This document shows, piece by piece, positions 8,728-18,407 of a stretch of DNA of 64,000 bases. The stretch's first letter is position 1. Each line of letters starts with the position of its first letter. The DNA lies in contig JAJNBD010000005.1 in the NCBI GenBank assembly GCA_021156105.1, forward strand, positions 62,001 through 126,000. The letters are read 5' to 3'. The notes under the pieces were generated by a model that was given only the letters and a program-made list of their open reading frames with translations, was not told the DNA's origin and searched no databases. The stretch comes from Gammaproteobacteria bacterium. GTDB lineage: Bacteria > Pseudomonadota > Gammaproteobacteria > CAISUE01. Both the position numbers and the translations under genes were made by a program.

Positions 8728-9432
8728 TTAAGCTTTAGCTGGAGGAGAAGACGGGAAAAATTTTTGATATAAAAATGCGATGGGGTTGCCGCCGTATTCA
8801 TCGCTGGTTTGTGGTGTCGTTCCTGACCAAACCTGACCTGGCGCAGTATGACACTTCGATTGATCACCAGGACCTGTAATCATGAAGTTTTGGCTCTCCG
8901 TAACAGGGCAAGTACAAGTTGCCACTTGCGTTGGCACACCTTTAATTGTTGCATTCGTCACTTGGCAACGTACACCAAAGCAGTTTGTCCAAGCCGCTGG
9001 CTGATCAGATTTACAAGAAATACCTTGTGCTTTCACATCAGTCACATTAGCCATGGAGTAATTGGACTGCACAGTTAATAACTGATGATGCGCATCATAC
9101 GTAGGTTTAGCATCTTCGTAAGTATTAGGTCCAATAGAAGCTGACTTCCAACCTTTCATCGGGGGAATTGAGCAGGTGCAATGCGCGAGCTTAGGATTTT
9201 TTGCATCGAGATTACAAAGTGATCTTGAGCATAATGCATAAGGCAAGCCAACAAAACCATATAAATTTCTGCGAGTCGATTGCGCGGGTGCTTGGCTAGG
9301 TTGCAACAAGCATTGTTGAACATTTTTACCAACGGTTTGGCAATCTAAATTCACTTTAGGTTGTGCAGTATCCGCCCAAGCCATGCTATAACAACCAATA
9401 AATAATGCACTTAAGCATAATATTTTCTTCAT
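8728..9432 (-). CDS. Cys-rich exported hypothetical protein
   Basis: 234 residues with a clear Sec signal peptide (MKK, hydrophobic core, AWA cleavage near residue 20). The mature part contains about 16 cysteines spread as pairs such as CTCS, CTCP and CKS, suggesting several disulfides, and has no membrane segment. AAGGAGAAAGG precedes the start. I recognise no domain. It is a single gene with its own terminator. A periplasmic or extracellular location is the best inference. Confidence 0.75.
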   Translation of the reverse strand: MKKILCLSALFIGCYSMAWADTAQPKVNLDCQTVGKNVQQCLLQPSQAPAQSTRRNLYGFVGLPYALCSRSLCNLDAKNPKLAHCTCSIPPMKGWKSASIGPNTYEDAKPTYDAHHQLLTVQSNYSMANVTDVKAQGISCKSDQPAAWTNCFGVRCQVTNATIKGVPTQVATCTCPVTESQNFMITGPGDQSKCHTAPGQVWSGTTPQTSDEYGGNPIAFLYQKFFPSSPPAKA

Positions 9433-9500
9433 GAATCCTTTCTCCTTGAAAAATAAAAAATCTATCTCATCATAGCCTGCTTTAGCTTTCAGGTAAACCT

Positions 9501-9716
9501 TTAATGTTTTTGCTTCTGTGGCCGAATTACTTTAATCACTTGTTCACGCTTACCAATTTTAGCAACGGCAGGCTTTGCTTCCACTTCTTGATATTGCTTA
9601 TGACCACAGCGTACGCACTCACAAACTTCTGCGCCACTTTCTCCATAAACCACAATCTTGTCGATCAATTGACATTTAGGGCAAACCGCACCGGCAATAA
9701 AACGTTTGGTGGTCAT
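9501..9716 (-). CDS. yheV: YheV family zinc-ribbon protein
   Basis: A 71-residue protein with two CxxC knuckles (Cys12/15 and Cys34/37) flanking a short beta segment, preceded by KRFIAGAVCPKC, the YheV/DUF2387 signature. The family is probably zinc-binding; its role is unknown. The start at 9716 is chosen because GGAG lies 8 bases upstream and the ATG overlaps the gltX stop as ATGA, so the two genes are translationally coupled. Confidence 0.85.
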   Translation of the reverse strand: MTTKRFIAGAVCPKCQLIDKIVVYGESGAEVCECVRCGHKQYQEVEAKPAVAKIGKREQVIKVIRPQKQKH

Positions 9717-11107
9717 GCGCATAACTCCAAAGCTTTTTGTAGACGTTGTTGAATAGCTTCATTGCCCAATAATTTATGCAAATGGGCTAACTCTGGCCCA
9801 TGCGCTTGGCCCGTCAATGCTAAACGCAAAGGTTCAAAAATGGCTTTACCTTTTAGATGTAATGCTGTACCTAATTCTTTTGTGAATGTTTTAAAATCTG
9901 GCGCGGGCCAAAGCTCCAATGCTTTTTCAAAATAGGCTTTACCTGCTGCTCGCAAACCTGCCAATACTTCTTCAGAAAGAGGCATATTAGCAAATAAAAT
10001 TTCAGCCCATAATTCTGCTTCTTTAGGAAATAAAATATTAGGCTGTATAGCTTCATAAAATGCTAGCTGTAAATCATTTGGCACTAAAGCTTGCGTTGCT
10101 TCACCAACCCAATTCCAAAAATGCGCTTCTTTCATGCGCATTACCGCTTCTTTTTGCCAATGTAATAATTGCACATCATCAAAACGAGCAGGTGCTTTAC
10201 CTAAATATTTCGTTTCAAAAAATTCTGCCAATTCTTCTTCCGATAACCAACAATTTTGTTCATAGTAATGGCCAAGGCGCGCTAGATAATTCATCACAGC
10301 TTCAGGCAAGAATCCAGCATCACGCAACTCACCAATACTCATACTACCATTGCGCTTTGATAAAGGCGTACCATCTACACCCAAAATCATTGAAATATGA
10401 CCGTATTGGGGAATAGGCAATCCTAGCGCTTGCAAAATCAAAATTTGCCGCGGAGTATTGGTTAAATGATCGTCACCGCGCAAAGCGGTAGTAACGCCCA
10501 TTAAGGCATCGTCAATTGCATTACAAAACATAAAAGACGCGCTACCATCTGCACGACGAACAATGAAATCACCAATATGTTGACCAGAAAAAACTTGGCG
10601 GCCCTTAACTAAATCCTCGAAAACAATTTCTGCATCATCCGCCACGTGAAAGCGTAAAGTTGGTTTTTGGCCCGCATCAAGTTTTTGTTGAACCTGTTCA
10701 TCAGATAAACCATAGCAAGTTCCTGAGTAACGAGGTGGTTGGCCACGTGAGATTTGAATTTTACGTTGTAGCGCTAATTCTTCGTCAGAACAAAAACAAG
10801 GATAGACCAAGCGGCGTTCAACAAGTTTTGCATAATATACGTCATAAATTTCTTGACGCTGAGACTGCCAATAAGGTGCATGTGGGCCCTCAATACCCGG
10901 GCCCTCTTGCCAGTCAACACCTAACCAGTTTAAATCCCGCATTAATTCATCCGCTAAAGCTGCTTGTGAACGGGCCTTATCCGTATCTTCAATCCGCAAT
11001 AAGAAAGTGCCTTGCTGGCCTTTCGCCAACAAATAATTAAATAGCGCCGTACGTGCATTACCAATATGCATATGGCCAGTTGGGCTTGGGCAAAAACGTG
11101 TTTTCAC
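9713..11107 (-). CDS. gltX: glutamate--tRNA ligase
   Basis: A class I aminoacyl-tRNA synthetase that charges tRNA-Glu (and in some bacteria tRNA-Gln) with glutamate. It is 464 residues, the usual length. The ATP-binding HIGH motif appears as HIGN at residues 14-17, and the KMSKS loop is represented by LSKRNGS near residue 233-239. The anticodon-binding helical domain fills the C-terminal part. It is coupled to yheV by an ATGA overlap. Discriminating and non-discriminating forms cannot be told apart by eye. Confidence 0.96.
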   Translation of the reverse strand: MKTRFCPSPTGHMHIGNARTALFNYLLAKGQQGTFLLRIEDTDKARSQAALADELMRDLNWLGVDWQEGPGIEGPHAPYWQSQRQEIYDVYYAKLVERRLVYPCFCSDEELALQRKIQISRGQPPRYSGTCYGLSDEQVQQKLDAGQKPTLRFHVADDAEIVFEDLVKGRQVFSGQHIGDFIVRRADGSASFMFCNAIDDALMGVTTALRGDDHLTNTPRQILILQALGLPIPQYGHISMILGVDGTPLSKRNGSMSIGELRDAGFLPEAVMNYLARLGHYYEQNCWLSEEELAEFFETKYLGKAPARFDDVQLLHWQKEAVMRMKEAHFWNWVGEATQALVPNDLQLAFYEAIQPNILFPKEAELWAEILFANMPLSEEVLAGLRAAGKAYFEKALELWPAPDFKTFTKELGTALHLKGKAIFEPLRLALTGQAHGPELAHLHKLLGNEAIQQRLQKALELCA

Positions 11108-11195
11108 AATTTATTCTCGTTAAACGTTAGAAAAGAACATTATAGTCGCTGCCAGGTACCAAATTCAAACGTGTTGTCTAACACCGCCTTTGTCC

Positions 11196-13196
11196 CTATA
11201 AAACCTCGACAGGATCTACGTCCAAATGCCAACGAAACTTGCGACTTAGGGGGTCGCTAGAGACTTGGGGAATCCAAACTTTTAAGAGTCTTTGTAAAGA
11301 AGCGCGGTTCTCACTCACCAAAAGAATTTGCGAGCGATAATATCCTGCGCGTTTCGCTTGCAATGCTGCCACCGGCCCTAACATTGAAACATCGGAAATA
11401 CCAATATTTTTAGCTTTCAATAGCATTTCTTTTAGAAAAGTTTCTGCCGCTTTAGCTTCTTTTGCTTCAGCTTGTAACAAAGCGATAAAGCGGTAAGGCG
11501 GCAATTGCGCCAGCATTCGCTGTTTTAACATATCATTCACAAAAAGCGCATAACCATCTGGCTTCGCAATGTCTTGCCAAAGTGCATGCTCTGGCCAATA
11601 GGTTTGGATATAAACTTTACCCGGCTGCTGCTCCCGCCCTGCGCGTCCAGCAACTTGCAGCATTAACTGCGCTAAATGTTCTGGCGCACGAAAATCCGCA
11701 CTATACAAACCGCCATCAGGGTTTAACACACCAACCATCGTCACTTGTGGAAAATGATGGCCCTTAGCAATCATTTGAGTTCCTAGCAAAATCTGTGGAT
11801 GTCCTTCATGCACTTGCGCAAGAATTTTCTCAAAACTATTTTTTCTTGCTGTTGAATCTCGGTCAATACGGATGATAGGTATATCAGGAAAATGCTGCTG
11901 CAAAGCCTCTTCTAGACGTTGCGTTCCTACGCCCAGTGGTGCCATTTTACTGCCACATTCTTTGCAAGCATACTGCACTTTTTGTGTCTTTGCACAAATA
12001 TGGCAAACCAATTTTGGCGGATGTGCATGATAAGTCAATTTAATATCGCAGTGCGGACAATCAGGTGACCAACCACATTGATGGCAAATCCAAGCAGGCG
12101 CATAACCACGCCGATTTAAAAATAATAATACTTGTTGTTTTGCAGCTAAGTTTTCCGCGATTGCAGTTAGTAATTCATTTGACAAACCCGCTTCAACATA
12201 TTTTTTTCGTAAATCAATTAAACGCCAGCTTGGCAGACTAGCGCCGCCAACACGTTGCGCTAAATCAATACGTTGATATTTACCTTTTTCGGCATTCACC
12301 CATGTTTCAAATGAAGGCGTTGCTGAACCCAAAACAATGGGAATATTCATTTGGCTAGCACGAACGACCGCTGCATCACGCGCTGAATAACGAATACCAT
12401 CTTGTTGCTTGAAAGATAAATCATGTTCTTCATCAATGACGATGACGCCTAACTCTTTAAAAGGCGCAAGGATCGCAGAGCGCGTACCCACAATTACTTT
12501 CGCACGGCCATCTCTTGCGGCAAGCCAAGCTAATAATCTTTTTTTCTCGCTCAATTCTGAATGCAAAGCGATCACTTGACTGCCAAAGCGTTTAGAAAAG
12601 CGTGATAACGTTTGTGGCGTTAAACCAATTTCAGGCACTAAAACCAAAGCTTGCTTACCTTGGCGTACGATATTTTCAATGACTTGTAAATAAACTTCTG
12701 TTTTACCGCTACCAGTCACACCATGCAATAAAAATGTTTGAAAAATATCTTGCGAAGACAAAATCTGTCGCACTGCTAATTCTTGATCTGGCGTTAATGT
12801 TAACGGTTTTTCATTCTTTTCTTCATCCGAAGATACGGCTTGAATATTTTTTTCCGGCAACAGTTTTCCTTTGCGTAAAAATACGGGTAATGCCATATGC
12901 AGCACTTCACCCAGTGGTGCATGATAATATTCTGACAACCATTTTAAAAACTCAAGATAAATTTCATCAAATAAAGGTTCTTGATCTAAAATACTTAAAG
13001 CCCATTTGAGCTTATGTGCTGGCGTATGGCTTTCATGGGTAATGTTTGCAACGATACCAACAATTTCACGATTGCGTAGCGGCACAGTAACACGTGCGCC
13101 AACACAAGGCGACTCAGTCCATGTCGTTGGCATTAAATAATCTAACGGTTCCCAGAAAGGCCCAGGAACATACACACGCAAAACAGAAGTGATCAT
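11196..13196 (-). CDS. priA: primosomal protein N' (replication restart helicase)
   Basis: PriA recognises stalled or collapsed forks and reloads DnaB. The 666-residue protein shows the N-terminal DNA-binding region, Walker A GVTGSGKT at about 159-166, DEEH as Walker B, and a helicase core interrupted by a zinc-binding cluster of eight cysteines in CxxC arrangements around residues 370-415. I chose ATG 13196; a TTG two codons upstream would overlap the gmhB stop. It sits directly downstream of gmhB, probably as one operon. Confidence 0.96.
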   Translation of the reverse strand: MITSVLRVYVPGPFWEPLDYLMPTTWTESPCVGARVTVPLRNREIVGIVANITHESHTPAHKLKWALSILDQEPLFDEIYLEFLKWLSEYYHAPLGEVLHMALPVFLRKGKLLPEKNIQAVSSDEEKNEKPLTLTPDQELAVRQILSSQDIFQTFLLHGVTGSGKTEVYLQVIENIVRQGKQALVLVPEIGLTPQTLSRFSKRFGSQVIALHSELSEKKRLLAWLAARDGRAKVIVGTRSAILAPFKELGVIVIDEEHDLSFKQQDGIRYSARDAAVVRASQMNIPIVLGSATPSFETWVNAEKGKYQRIDLAQRVGGASLPSWRLIDLRKKYVEAGLSNELLTAIAENLAAKQQVLLFLNRRGYAPAWICHQCGWSPDCPHCDIKLTYHAHPPKLVCHICAKTQKVQYACKECGSKMAPLGVGTQRLEEALQQHFPDIPIIRIDRDSTARKNSFEKILAQVHEGHPQILLGTQMIAKGHHFPQVTMVGVLNPDGGLYSADFRAPEHLAQLMLQVAGRAGREQQPGKVYIQTYWPEHALWQDIAKPDGYALFVNDMLKQRMLAQLPPYRFIALLQAEAKEAKAAETFLKEMLLKAKNIGISDVSMLGPVAALQAKRAGYYRSQILLVSENRASLQRLLKVWIPQVSSDPLSRKFRWHLDVDPVEVL

Positions 13197-13198
13197 AA

Positions 13199-13744
13199 TC
13201 AAACCTGATGTTCGGCAGTTAATGCTTGCGCCACTGCTAATAAATCATCAAATACTAAATATTCTTTAGGCAAGGTTTCTTTGGCAAGTAACGCTGCCCC
13301 ATTTCCCGTTTTAACTAATACTGGCTGGCAACCTACGACAGCAGATGCTTCTAAATCACGTTTAGAATCACCGACTGCCCACACCCCCTGCAAATCACAA
13401 GCAAAATATTCTTTTGCCTTAAAAAACAAGCCAGGCTTAGGCTTGCGACAATCGCAATTTTGCTCAGGTAAATGAGGACAATAAAAAATTATTTCAATCT
13501 TTCCACCTGCCTCTTGTACATTGCGCAACATCTTTTCATGAATTTGTGCCAAAGTTTGCAAGTCATATAAACCACGTCCTACACCAGATTGATTAGTTAA
13601 GACAGCCACACGATAACCTGCCTGTGTCAGTAGTGCAATTGCCTGCATACTGCCAGGAATAGGCAGCCATTCTTTTGGAGATTTTATATATTCTTTAGAA
13701 TCAAAATTAATGACGCCATCGCGGTCAAGCAAAACTAATTTCAT
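13199..13744 (-). CDS. gmhB: D-glycero-beta-D-manno-heptose-1,7-bisphosphate 7-phosphatase
   Basis: A HAD-superfamily phosphatase of the ADP-heptose pathway that supplies lipopolysaccharide core heptose. It is 181 residues long. The nucleophile motif DRDGV is at residues 7-11, TNQSGVGRG follows near 50, and the GmhB-type zinc-binding CPH...CDC loop lies near residues 89-99. KPKPGLF and GDSKRDLEA complete the HAD motifs. It implies an LPS with a heptose-containing core. It is adjacent to priA rather than to other LPS genes. Confidence 0.94.
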   Translation of the reverse strand: MKLVLLDRDGVINFDSKEYIKSPKEWLPIPGSMQAIALLTQAGYRVAVLTNQSGVGRGLYDLQTLAQIHEKMLRNVQEAGGKIEIIFYCPHLPEQNCDCRKPKPGLFFKAKEYFACDLQGVWAVGDSKRDLEASAVVGCQPVLVKTGNGAALLAKETLPKEYLVFDDLLAVAQALTAEHQV

Positions 13745-13952
13745 AAAATATTATCCTATTCTAGACTATTGCCTATATTGTAATTTTATACCATCTTCGA
13801 GCTCACCGCTTATAGATCAAGCAAAACTCAGCGTATTTTAGAGATTTCAAAGTTCTTTTTTTATGCTAAACTCCTACCAAGCGCGAAATAATATTTAAAT
13901 TCGCCGAAACCTTGAAGACTAACAATCAATTGAAATATCGAGGTAAAACTTT

Positions 13953-14846
13953 ATGACACGTCCGCAGTCTGCTCCACCACGCCTTCAACAAGCATCTCTA
14001 AAGCCATCCAGTTTAACCGCTACACGAAAAAGCAATACAACTGATATTACGGCTGAAGATAGCCCTTCACTTGAACCGCTTCGTTTAACAAATGTCTATA
14101 CACCGGGTGGTCACAGTCGTCCTGTTACATTACAACCTGCAGCAAAAGACACACCCGACTCAATGCGTTTGGCGCATGCTCAACAAGCAGGCGCAGCCGC
14201 TGCAGCCGAATACCGCACACCAGACTCACTAGATTTCTGGCAGTCGCGAGCAAGAACAACTACTTATAATTCGAGTGCTGCATACACGCATATCATCACC
14301 GGCTATACAGACTCTTCTATTGATAGCCAAACAAAATTGAATTCTCCACCTCCCCCTCAACGCCCATTTGATTGCGTCCTTAATGTCGAAGAGAACAACA
14401 GTGCTTTATTAAAAACAGCGCTAGAGAAAGAGCACGCACAACTTGACAAGGGAGACTCTTCTCTGCAAAAAATGGCTTTTGAACATTCCCAATCAGCAGA
14501 GGCGGCTGCAGGCGCAGCCACTGCAACTGGATATAACACACCCGATTCACTAGATTTTTGGCAATCTCGAAGAAGAGCGATTGCTGGTGCCCCACGCTCT
14601 GCAGGCACCCATATCGTCACCGGTTATACAGACCTCTCGACTGATAGTCAGAAAAAGCTGGATTCCCCAGCTCATCCTCATGCCCCATTTAACCGTATTC
14701 TTAGTATTGCGCATAGCAGCAGCCCCTTATTAAAAGCAGTACTAGAGAAAAGACAGGCACAGCATGATAAAGAGGCCTCTTCTCAGCAGGAGCAGTCAGA
14801 AGTAATAATAACCTCCAGACCTAATAGCGCCCCTCCTCGCCTCTAA
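13953..14846 (+). CDS. SAPPRL-motif protein with internal duplication
   Basis: 297 residues, polar, without membrane segments. It begins MTRPQSAPPRL and ends SRPNSAPPRL. In between, a block of roughly 100 residues is duplicated (about 85-180 and 188-285). Each copy contains TPDSLDFWQSR, then HI(I/V)TGYTD, then SP..P..PF, then (S/L)LLK..LEK..AQ.DK. Duplicated blocks and boxes at both ends indicate a modular, recently expanded protein. AGG precedes the ATG, and a strong terminator follows. No known domain is recognisable. It is related to the protein at 3496-3894. Confidence 0.7.
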   Translation: MTRPQSAPPRLQQASLKPSSLTATRKSNTTDITAEDSPSLEPLRLTNVYTPGGHSRPVTLQPAAKDTPDSMRLAHAQQAGAAAAAEYRTPDSLDFWQSRARTTTYNSSAAYTHIITGYTDSSIDSQTKLNSPPPPQRPFDCVLNVEENNSALLKTALEKEHAQLDKGDSSLQKMAFEHSQSAEAAAGAATATGYNTPDSLDFWQSRRRAIAGAPRSAGTHIVTGYTDLSTDSQKKLDSPAHPHAPFNRILSIAHSSSPLLKAVLEKRQAQHDKEASSQQEQSEVIITSRPNSAPPRL

Positions 14847-14879
14847 TAAAGAGAAAACTTTAACAGAGCATATAACAAA

Positions 14880-14917
14880 AAAAGCAGCACGTTAGCTTAA
14901 GTTAACGTGCTGCTTTT
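14880..14917. terminator. bidirectional rho-independent terminator
   Basis: A perfect 15-bp stem (14880-14894 with 14903-14917) and an 8-base loop. The stem ends in A/T runs on both sides, so it can terminate both the upstream SAPPRL gene (+) and ftsZ (-), whose stops face each other. Confidence 0.9.
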
Positions 14918-14948
14918 GTGTTCTGACAATAAAACAAAGTACTATAAA

Positions 14949-16172
14949 TTAACGCTGTTCTTGCTTCCGCAGGAAAGCAGGAATATCAAAAGTATCAATA
15001 TCTTGACCTGCTTCAACTGGCGCACTAACAGCAGCTGTTTTAATAAAAGGTTTAGCTGTGTTCATACGTGCTGCTGCCACATTGTTGCCGCTCATATCAC
15101 TACTACCTTGACGACGCATTAATGCAGGACGATCATATTTTTCATAATCAATCGATGATTTAACACCATTGATTTGCACGACGTTATCGTCTGCGGCACC
15201 TTCTTCATCTTCTGCATTGTTGCCTAAACCTGTTGCAACAATCGTCACGCGAACTTCTTCACCCATACTTGGATCAATCACAGTTCCTACGACAACAGTT
15301 GCATCTTCAGAAGTAATACTACGAACCACTTCACCCACATCTTCAAATTCACCAATAGAGAGATCCAAGCCACCCGTAATATTGACAAGCACGCCACGTG
15401 CGCCGAATAAATTGGTATCTTCGAGCAAAGGACTTGCAATTGCTGTTTCTGCTGCCAAACGCGCTCGATTTTCACCACTAGCGCTACCCATACCCATCAT
15501 AGCAACACCCATTTCCGCCATCACCGTACGTACGTCCGCAAAGTCTACGTTAATTAACCCTGGACGCGTAATTAATTCGGCGATTCCTTGCACAGCGCCA
15601 TATAACACATTATTTGCGGCTTTAAAGGCATCCAGCAAGCTGACATTTTTACCTAATACCGTTAGCAAGCGATTATTCGGAATCGTAATTAATGAATCTA
15701 CCGTACGCGCTAAAGCATCAATACCTTGCTCCGCTACGATTAAGCGTTTACGGCCTTCAAATGCAAATGGCTTGGTTACCACAGCAACCGTTAAAATTCC
15801 CATTTCTTTGGCAATTTCAGCAATCACAGGCGCAGCACCTGTTCCTGTACCACCACCCATACCTGCCGTGATAAACACCATGTCAGCGCCATCAAGCAAA
15901 GCTTGTATACGTTCGCGATCTGCATAGGCTGCTTGACGACCGACTTCAGGATTTGCACCAGCACCTAAGCCTTTTGTAATTTCTTCACCTAATTGCATTG
16001 TAATCGGCGCTTTGGAATGACGCAGCACTTGCGCATCAGTATTAACGCAGACAAAATCCACACCTTCAATATTTTTCGATAGCATATATTCAACAGCATT
16101 GCCACCACCACCGCCAATACCGATGACTTTAATCACTGCACTTTGTGATCCTGCGTCGTTAAATTCAAACAT
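14949..16172 (-). CDS. ftsZ: cell division protein FtsZ
   Basis: The tubulin-like GTPase that forms the Z ring. It is 407 residues long. The tubulin signature GGGTGTG is at residues 106-112, within the GTPase domain (about 10-315). A variable linker follows, and the conserved C-terminal peptide DIPAFLRKQ, which binds FtsA and ZipA, is at the end. It is isolated from ftsA, ftsQ and lpxC, its usual neighbours in gammaproteobacteria, so the dcw cluster is rearranged here. Confidence 0.98.
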   Translation of the reverse strand: MFEFNDAGSQSAVIKVIGIGGGGGNAVEYMLSKNIEGVDFVCVNTDAQVLRHSKAPITMQLGEEITKGLGAGANPEVGRQAAYADRERIQALLDGADMVFITAGMGGGTGTGAAPVIAEIAKEMGILTVAVVTKPFAFEGRKRLIVAEQGIDALARTVDSLITIPNNRLLTVLGKNVSLLDAFKAANNVLYGAVQGIAELITRPGLINVDFADVRTVMAEMGVAMMGMGSASGENRARLAAETAIASPLLEDTNLFGARGVLVNITGGLDLSIGEFEDVGEVVRSITSEDATVVVGTVIDPSMGEEVRVTIVATGLGNNAEDEEGAADDNVVQINGVKSSIDYEKYDRPALMRRQGSSDMSGNNVAAARMNTAKPFIKTAAVSAPVEAGQDIDTFDIPAFLRKQEQR

Positions 16173-16275
16173 AGCTTTGCTCTCAAATAGAAATTTTTAA
16201 TAATAGATAGAATAAACGCTTGTGTTCATATTAGCAAGTAATCAAGAACTTACCCGACGAACACACCAAAAACTT

Positions 16276-17295
16276 TTAACCCGGCAATACCGGCGTTTTT
16301 AAACACGCACTTAACTGACATGGTGGAACCACATCGCCCATATACAAAATAGTTCCTTTCTCACGAAAGAAACGGCTTAATACTTTAGGTTGATGATAAT
16401 AATTAATCTTACTCTCGCCAGCAGCTAATGCATTTAATGTCTGTGTTGAAGCAACTTCTGCCTTAGCTTGATCATTAGTTTGCACAAATAATTTATGGGT
16501 ATCCAGATATCTTAAATCGATGCTGGCATTATTATTCACTTTTGCATTCACGACGGTTGCATCGCCAGCCAAAGTCACTTGACTTTTACCAGCCGTATTT
16601 AATGTCAAAAGCGGGCTACTTAACCAGCCAAAAACTACTGGCCCACTATCTGTCACATCCAACTCTCGTAAGCCCATCGAACCTTGAAAATTCACACTAC
16701 CAGAATCAGTAATGTGTGCTAATAGGTAAGGTGTTGCAATGCCTTGTAAGTTTGCACTTGTTGCATGGTTCATCAATAAATATTCCAACATCCACTTAGA
16801 AGCATCAGCATTAACTTGGGCTACATGGTCAACCGATAAATAAGTTAATTGATTTTGGTTGTGCAAAGAGAGGCGTTTAAAACCTTCTGCCATTAAGTAA
16901 CGTGTTTGACTAGGCAAATATAAAGTCATCTTGCCATTCGTGGATGGCGTCAGATTTAATGCTAATGCTTGGCTAGAGACAGTTCCTTTAAGTGCAAGAT
17001 TAGCATCGCCTTCAACCACTAATCTCGTTTCACCATCGACTGACGGCGCAATATCAAGATAACCTGCGCCTGATAAATTAATGCCTTCGTAATGACCAAA
17101 TGTCCAAGTAAGACTATTACCTTTCTGCTCAGGCTGATAATCTGCCCAGCTTCCTTCCGCTAAGGTATGCGTTAACTCAAGATGTTGTTGGATATTTTCC
17201 ATGTCAGCTTTGCCAGGGGAAGCTGCACTACAGTTTACGCTCAGTGCCACACAGAAACTTAAAACAGCAAAGGATTTCCAAAAAGCCTGCCTCAT
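16276..17295 (-). CDS. exported DUF2807-like protein
   Basis: 339 residues with a Sec signal peptide (about 1-25). The body consists of short beta-strand repeats, with the L(S/K)[24 protein letters not shown] and NNNASIDLR pattern expected of the right-handed beta-helix DUF2807 fold (head GIN domain). It has two C-terminal cysteines. The ATG overlaps the ispH stop as ATGA, so translation is coupled to ispH, though the functions look unrelated. The periplasmic or surface location is inferred. DUF2807 assignment is by pattern only. Confidence 0.65.
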   Translation of the reverse strand: MRQAFWKSFAVLSFCVALSVNCSAASPGKADMENIQQHLELTHTLAEGSWADYQPEQKGNSLTWTFGHYEGINLSGAGYLDIAPSVDGETRLVVEGDANLALKGTVSSQALALNLTPSTNGKMTLYLPSQTRYLMAEGFKRLSLHNQNQLTYLSVDHVAQVNADASKWMLEYLLMNHATSANLQGIATPYLLAHITDSGSVNFQGSMGLRELDVTDSGPVVFGWLSSPLLTLNTAGKSQVTLAGDATVVNAKVNNNASIDLRYLDTHKLFVQTNDQAKAEVASTQTLNALAAGESKINYYHQPKVLSRFFREKGTILYMGDVVPPCQLSACLKTPVLPG

Positions 17296-18236
17296 GCAAC
17301 TTCCTCCTTACGTAATTCCTTGGGCAAAGCAAAAATAATATTTTCTTCTCTGCCATTGAGTTGAGAAACTTCTCCACCGCCTAATTCTTTTAAACGAGCG
17401 ATAACTTCTTGCACTAATGTTTCAGGCGCAGAAGCACCCGCTGTTACACCAACTGTTTCCACACCTTTTAACCATTCAGAATCAATTTCATGAGCGCCAT
17501 CAATTAAATAAGCTTGGCATCCCATGCGTTCAGCCAGTTCACGCAAACGATTAGAGTTTGAACTTGTGACAGAACCCACCACTAAAACTAATTGACAATA
17601 CTGTGCAAATTCTTTTACCGCATCTTGGCGGTTTTGCGTTGCATAGCAAATATCATCTTTTTTAGGTCCAGTGATATGCGGAAACTTTGCTTTCAAAGCA
17701 GCAATAATTTTTTGAGTATCATCCACAGAGAGTGTTGTTTGTGTGACATAAGCAACATGTTCAGGGTCTTTTAATTGCAAAGCCGCGACGTCTTGTTCGT
17801 CTTCCACTAAGTAAATGTCACCTTGAGGATTGCGATATTGCCCCAAAGTGCCTTCAACTTCTGGATGCCCCGCATGGCCAATTAAAACACATTCATAACC
17901 TAAGCGGGCACAGCGCGCCACCTCAACGTGCACCTTAGTCACTAAAGGACAAGTCGCATCAAAAACTTGCAGTCCGCGTTGCGCAGCTTCATCACGCACA
18001 CTTTGTGCAACGCCATGAGCACTAAAAATTACTGTTGCGCCATCTGGCACATCTTTTAATTCTTCAACGAAGACTGCGCCTTTTTGCTTTAAATCATCGA
18101 CAACAAATTTATTGTGCACCACTTCATGGCGCACGTAGATTGGCGCGCCAAGTAATTCCAAAGCACGTTTAACGATTTCAATCGCACGGTCAACACCGGC
18201 ACAAAAACCCCGAGGGTTAGCAAGTAAGATTTTCAT
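17292..18236 (-). CDS. ispH: 4-hydroxy-3-methylbut-2-enyl diphosphate reductase
   Basis: The iron-sulfur enzyme of the last step of the MEP pathway, giving IPP and DMAPP. It is 314 residues long. The family start [19 protein letters not shown] carries the first cluster cysteine; the other two lie in DATCPLVTK (near residue 93) and [21 protein letters not shown] contexts towards the C-terminal half. A GTG three codons upstream is also possible. With dxs at 52.8-54.6 kb it shows that isoprenoids are made by the MEP route. Confidence 0.96.
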   Translation of the reverse strand: MKILLANPRGFCAGVDRAIEIVKRALELLGAPIYVRHEVVHNKFVVDDLKQKGAVFVEELKDVPDGATVIFSAHGVAQSVRDEAAQRGLQVFDATCPLVTKVHVEVARCARLGYECVLIGHAGHPEVEGTLGQYRNPQGDIYLVEDEQDVAALQLKDPEHVAYVTQTTLSVDDTQKIIAALKAKFPHITGPKKDDICYATQNRQDAVKEFAQYCQLVLVVGSVTSSNSNRLRELAERMGCQAYLIDGAHEIDSEWLKGVETVGVTAGASAPETLVQEVIARLKELGGGEVSQLNGREENIIFALPKELRKEEVA

Positions 18237-18407
18237 AATATTCACATGATATAACGTGTGGGGATTTAACTCAACTCAGAAATCAAGCAAATACCTACTC
18301 GGAGCTAAGTTTTCGCCATCCCCCAATGCCCTACCAAACTTATCAAGCGAAGGCGGAAGCAGGACCTATTTTAAACTTATTCCTCTTCCATCGCCATCTT
18401 ACTTAAA

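Noticed and set aside
10660..11040. 126-codon plus-strand frame
   Set aside because: Antisense to gltX, which is certain from its motifs.
15169..15927. 252-codon open frame on the plus strand
   Set aside because: It is antisense to ftsZ throughout, Ser/Thr/Pro-rich as expected for a shadow frame, and has no ribosome binding site.
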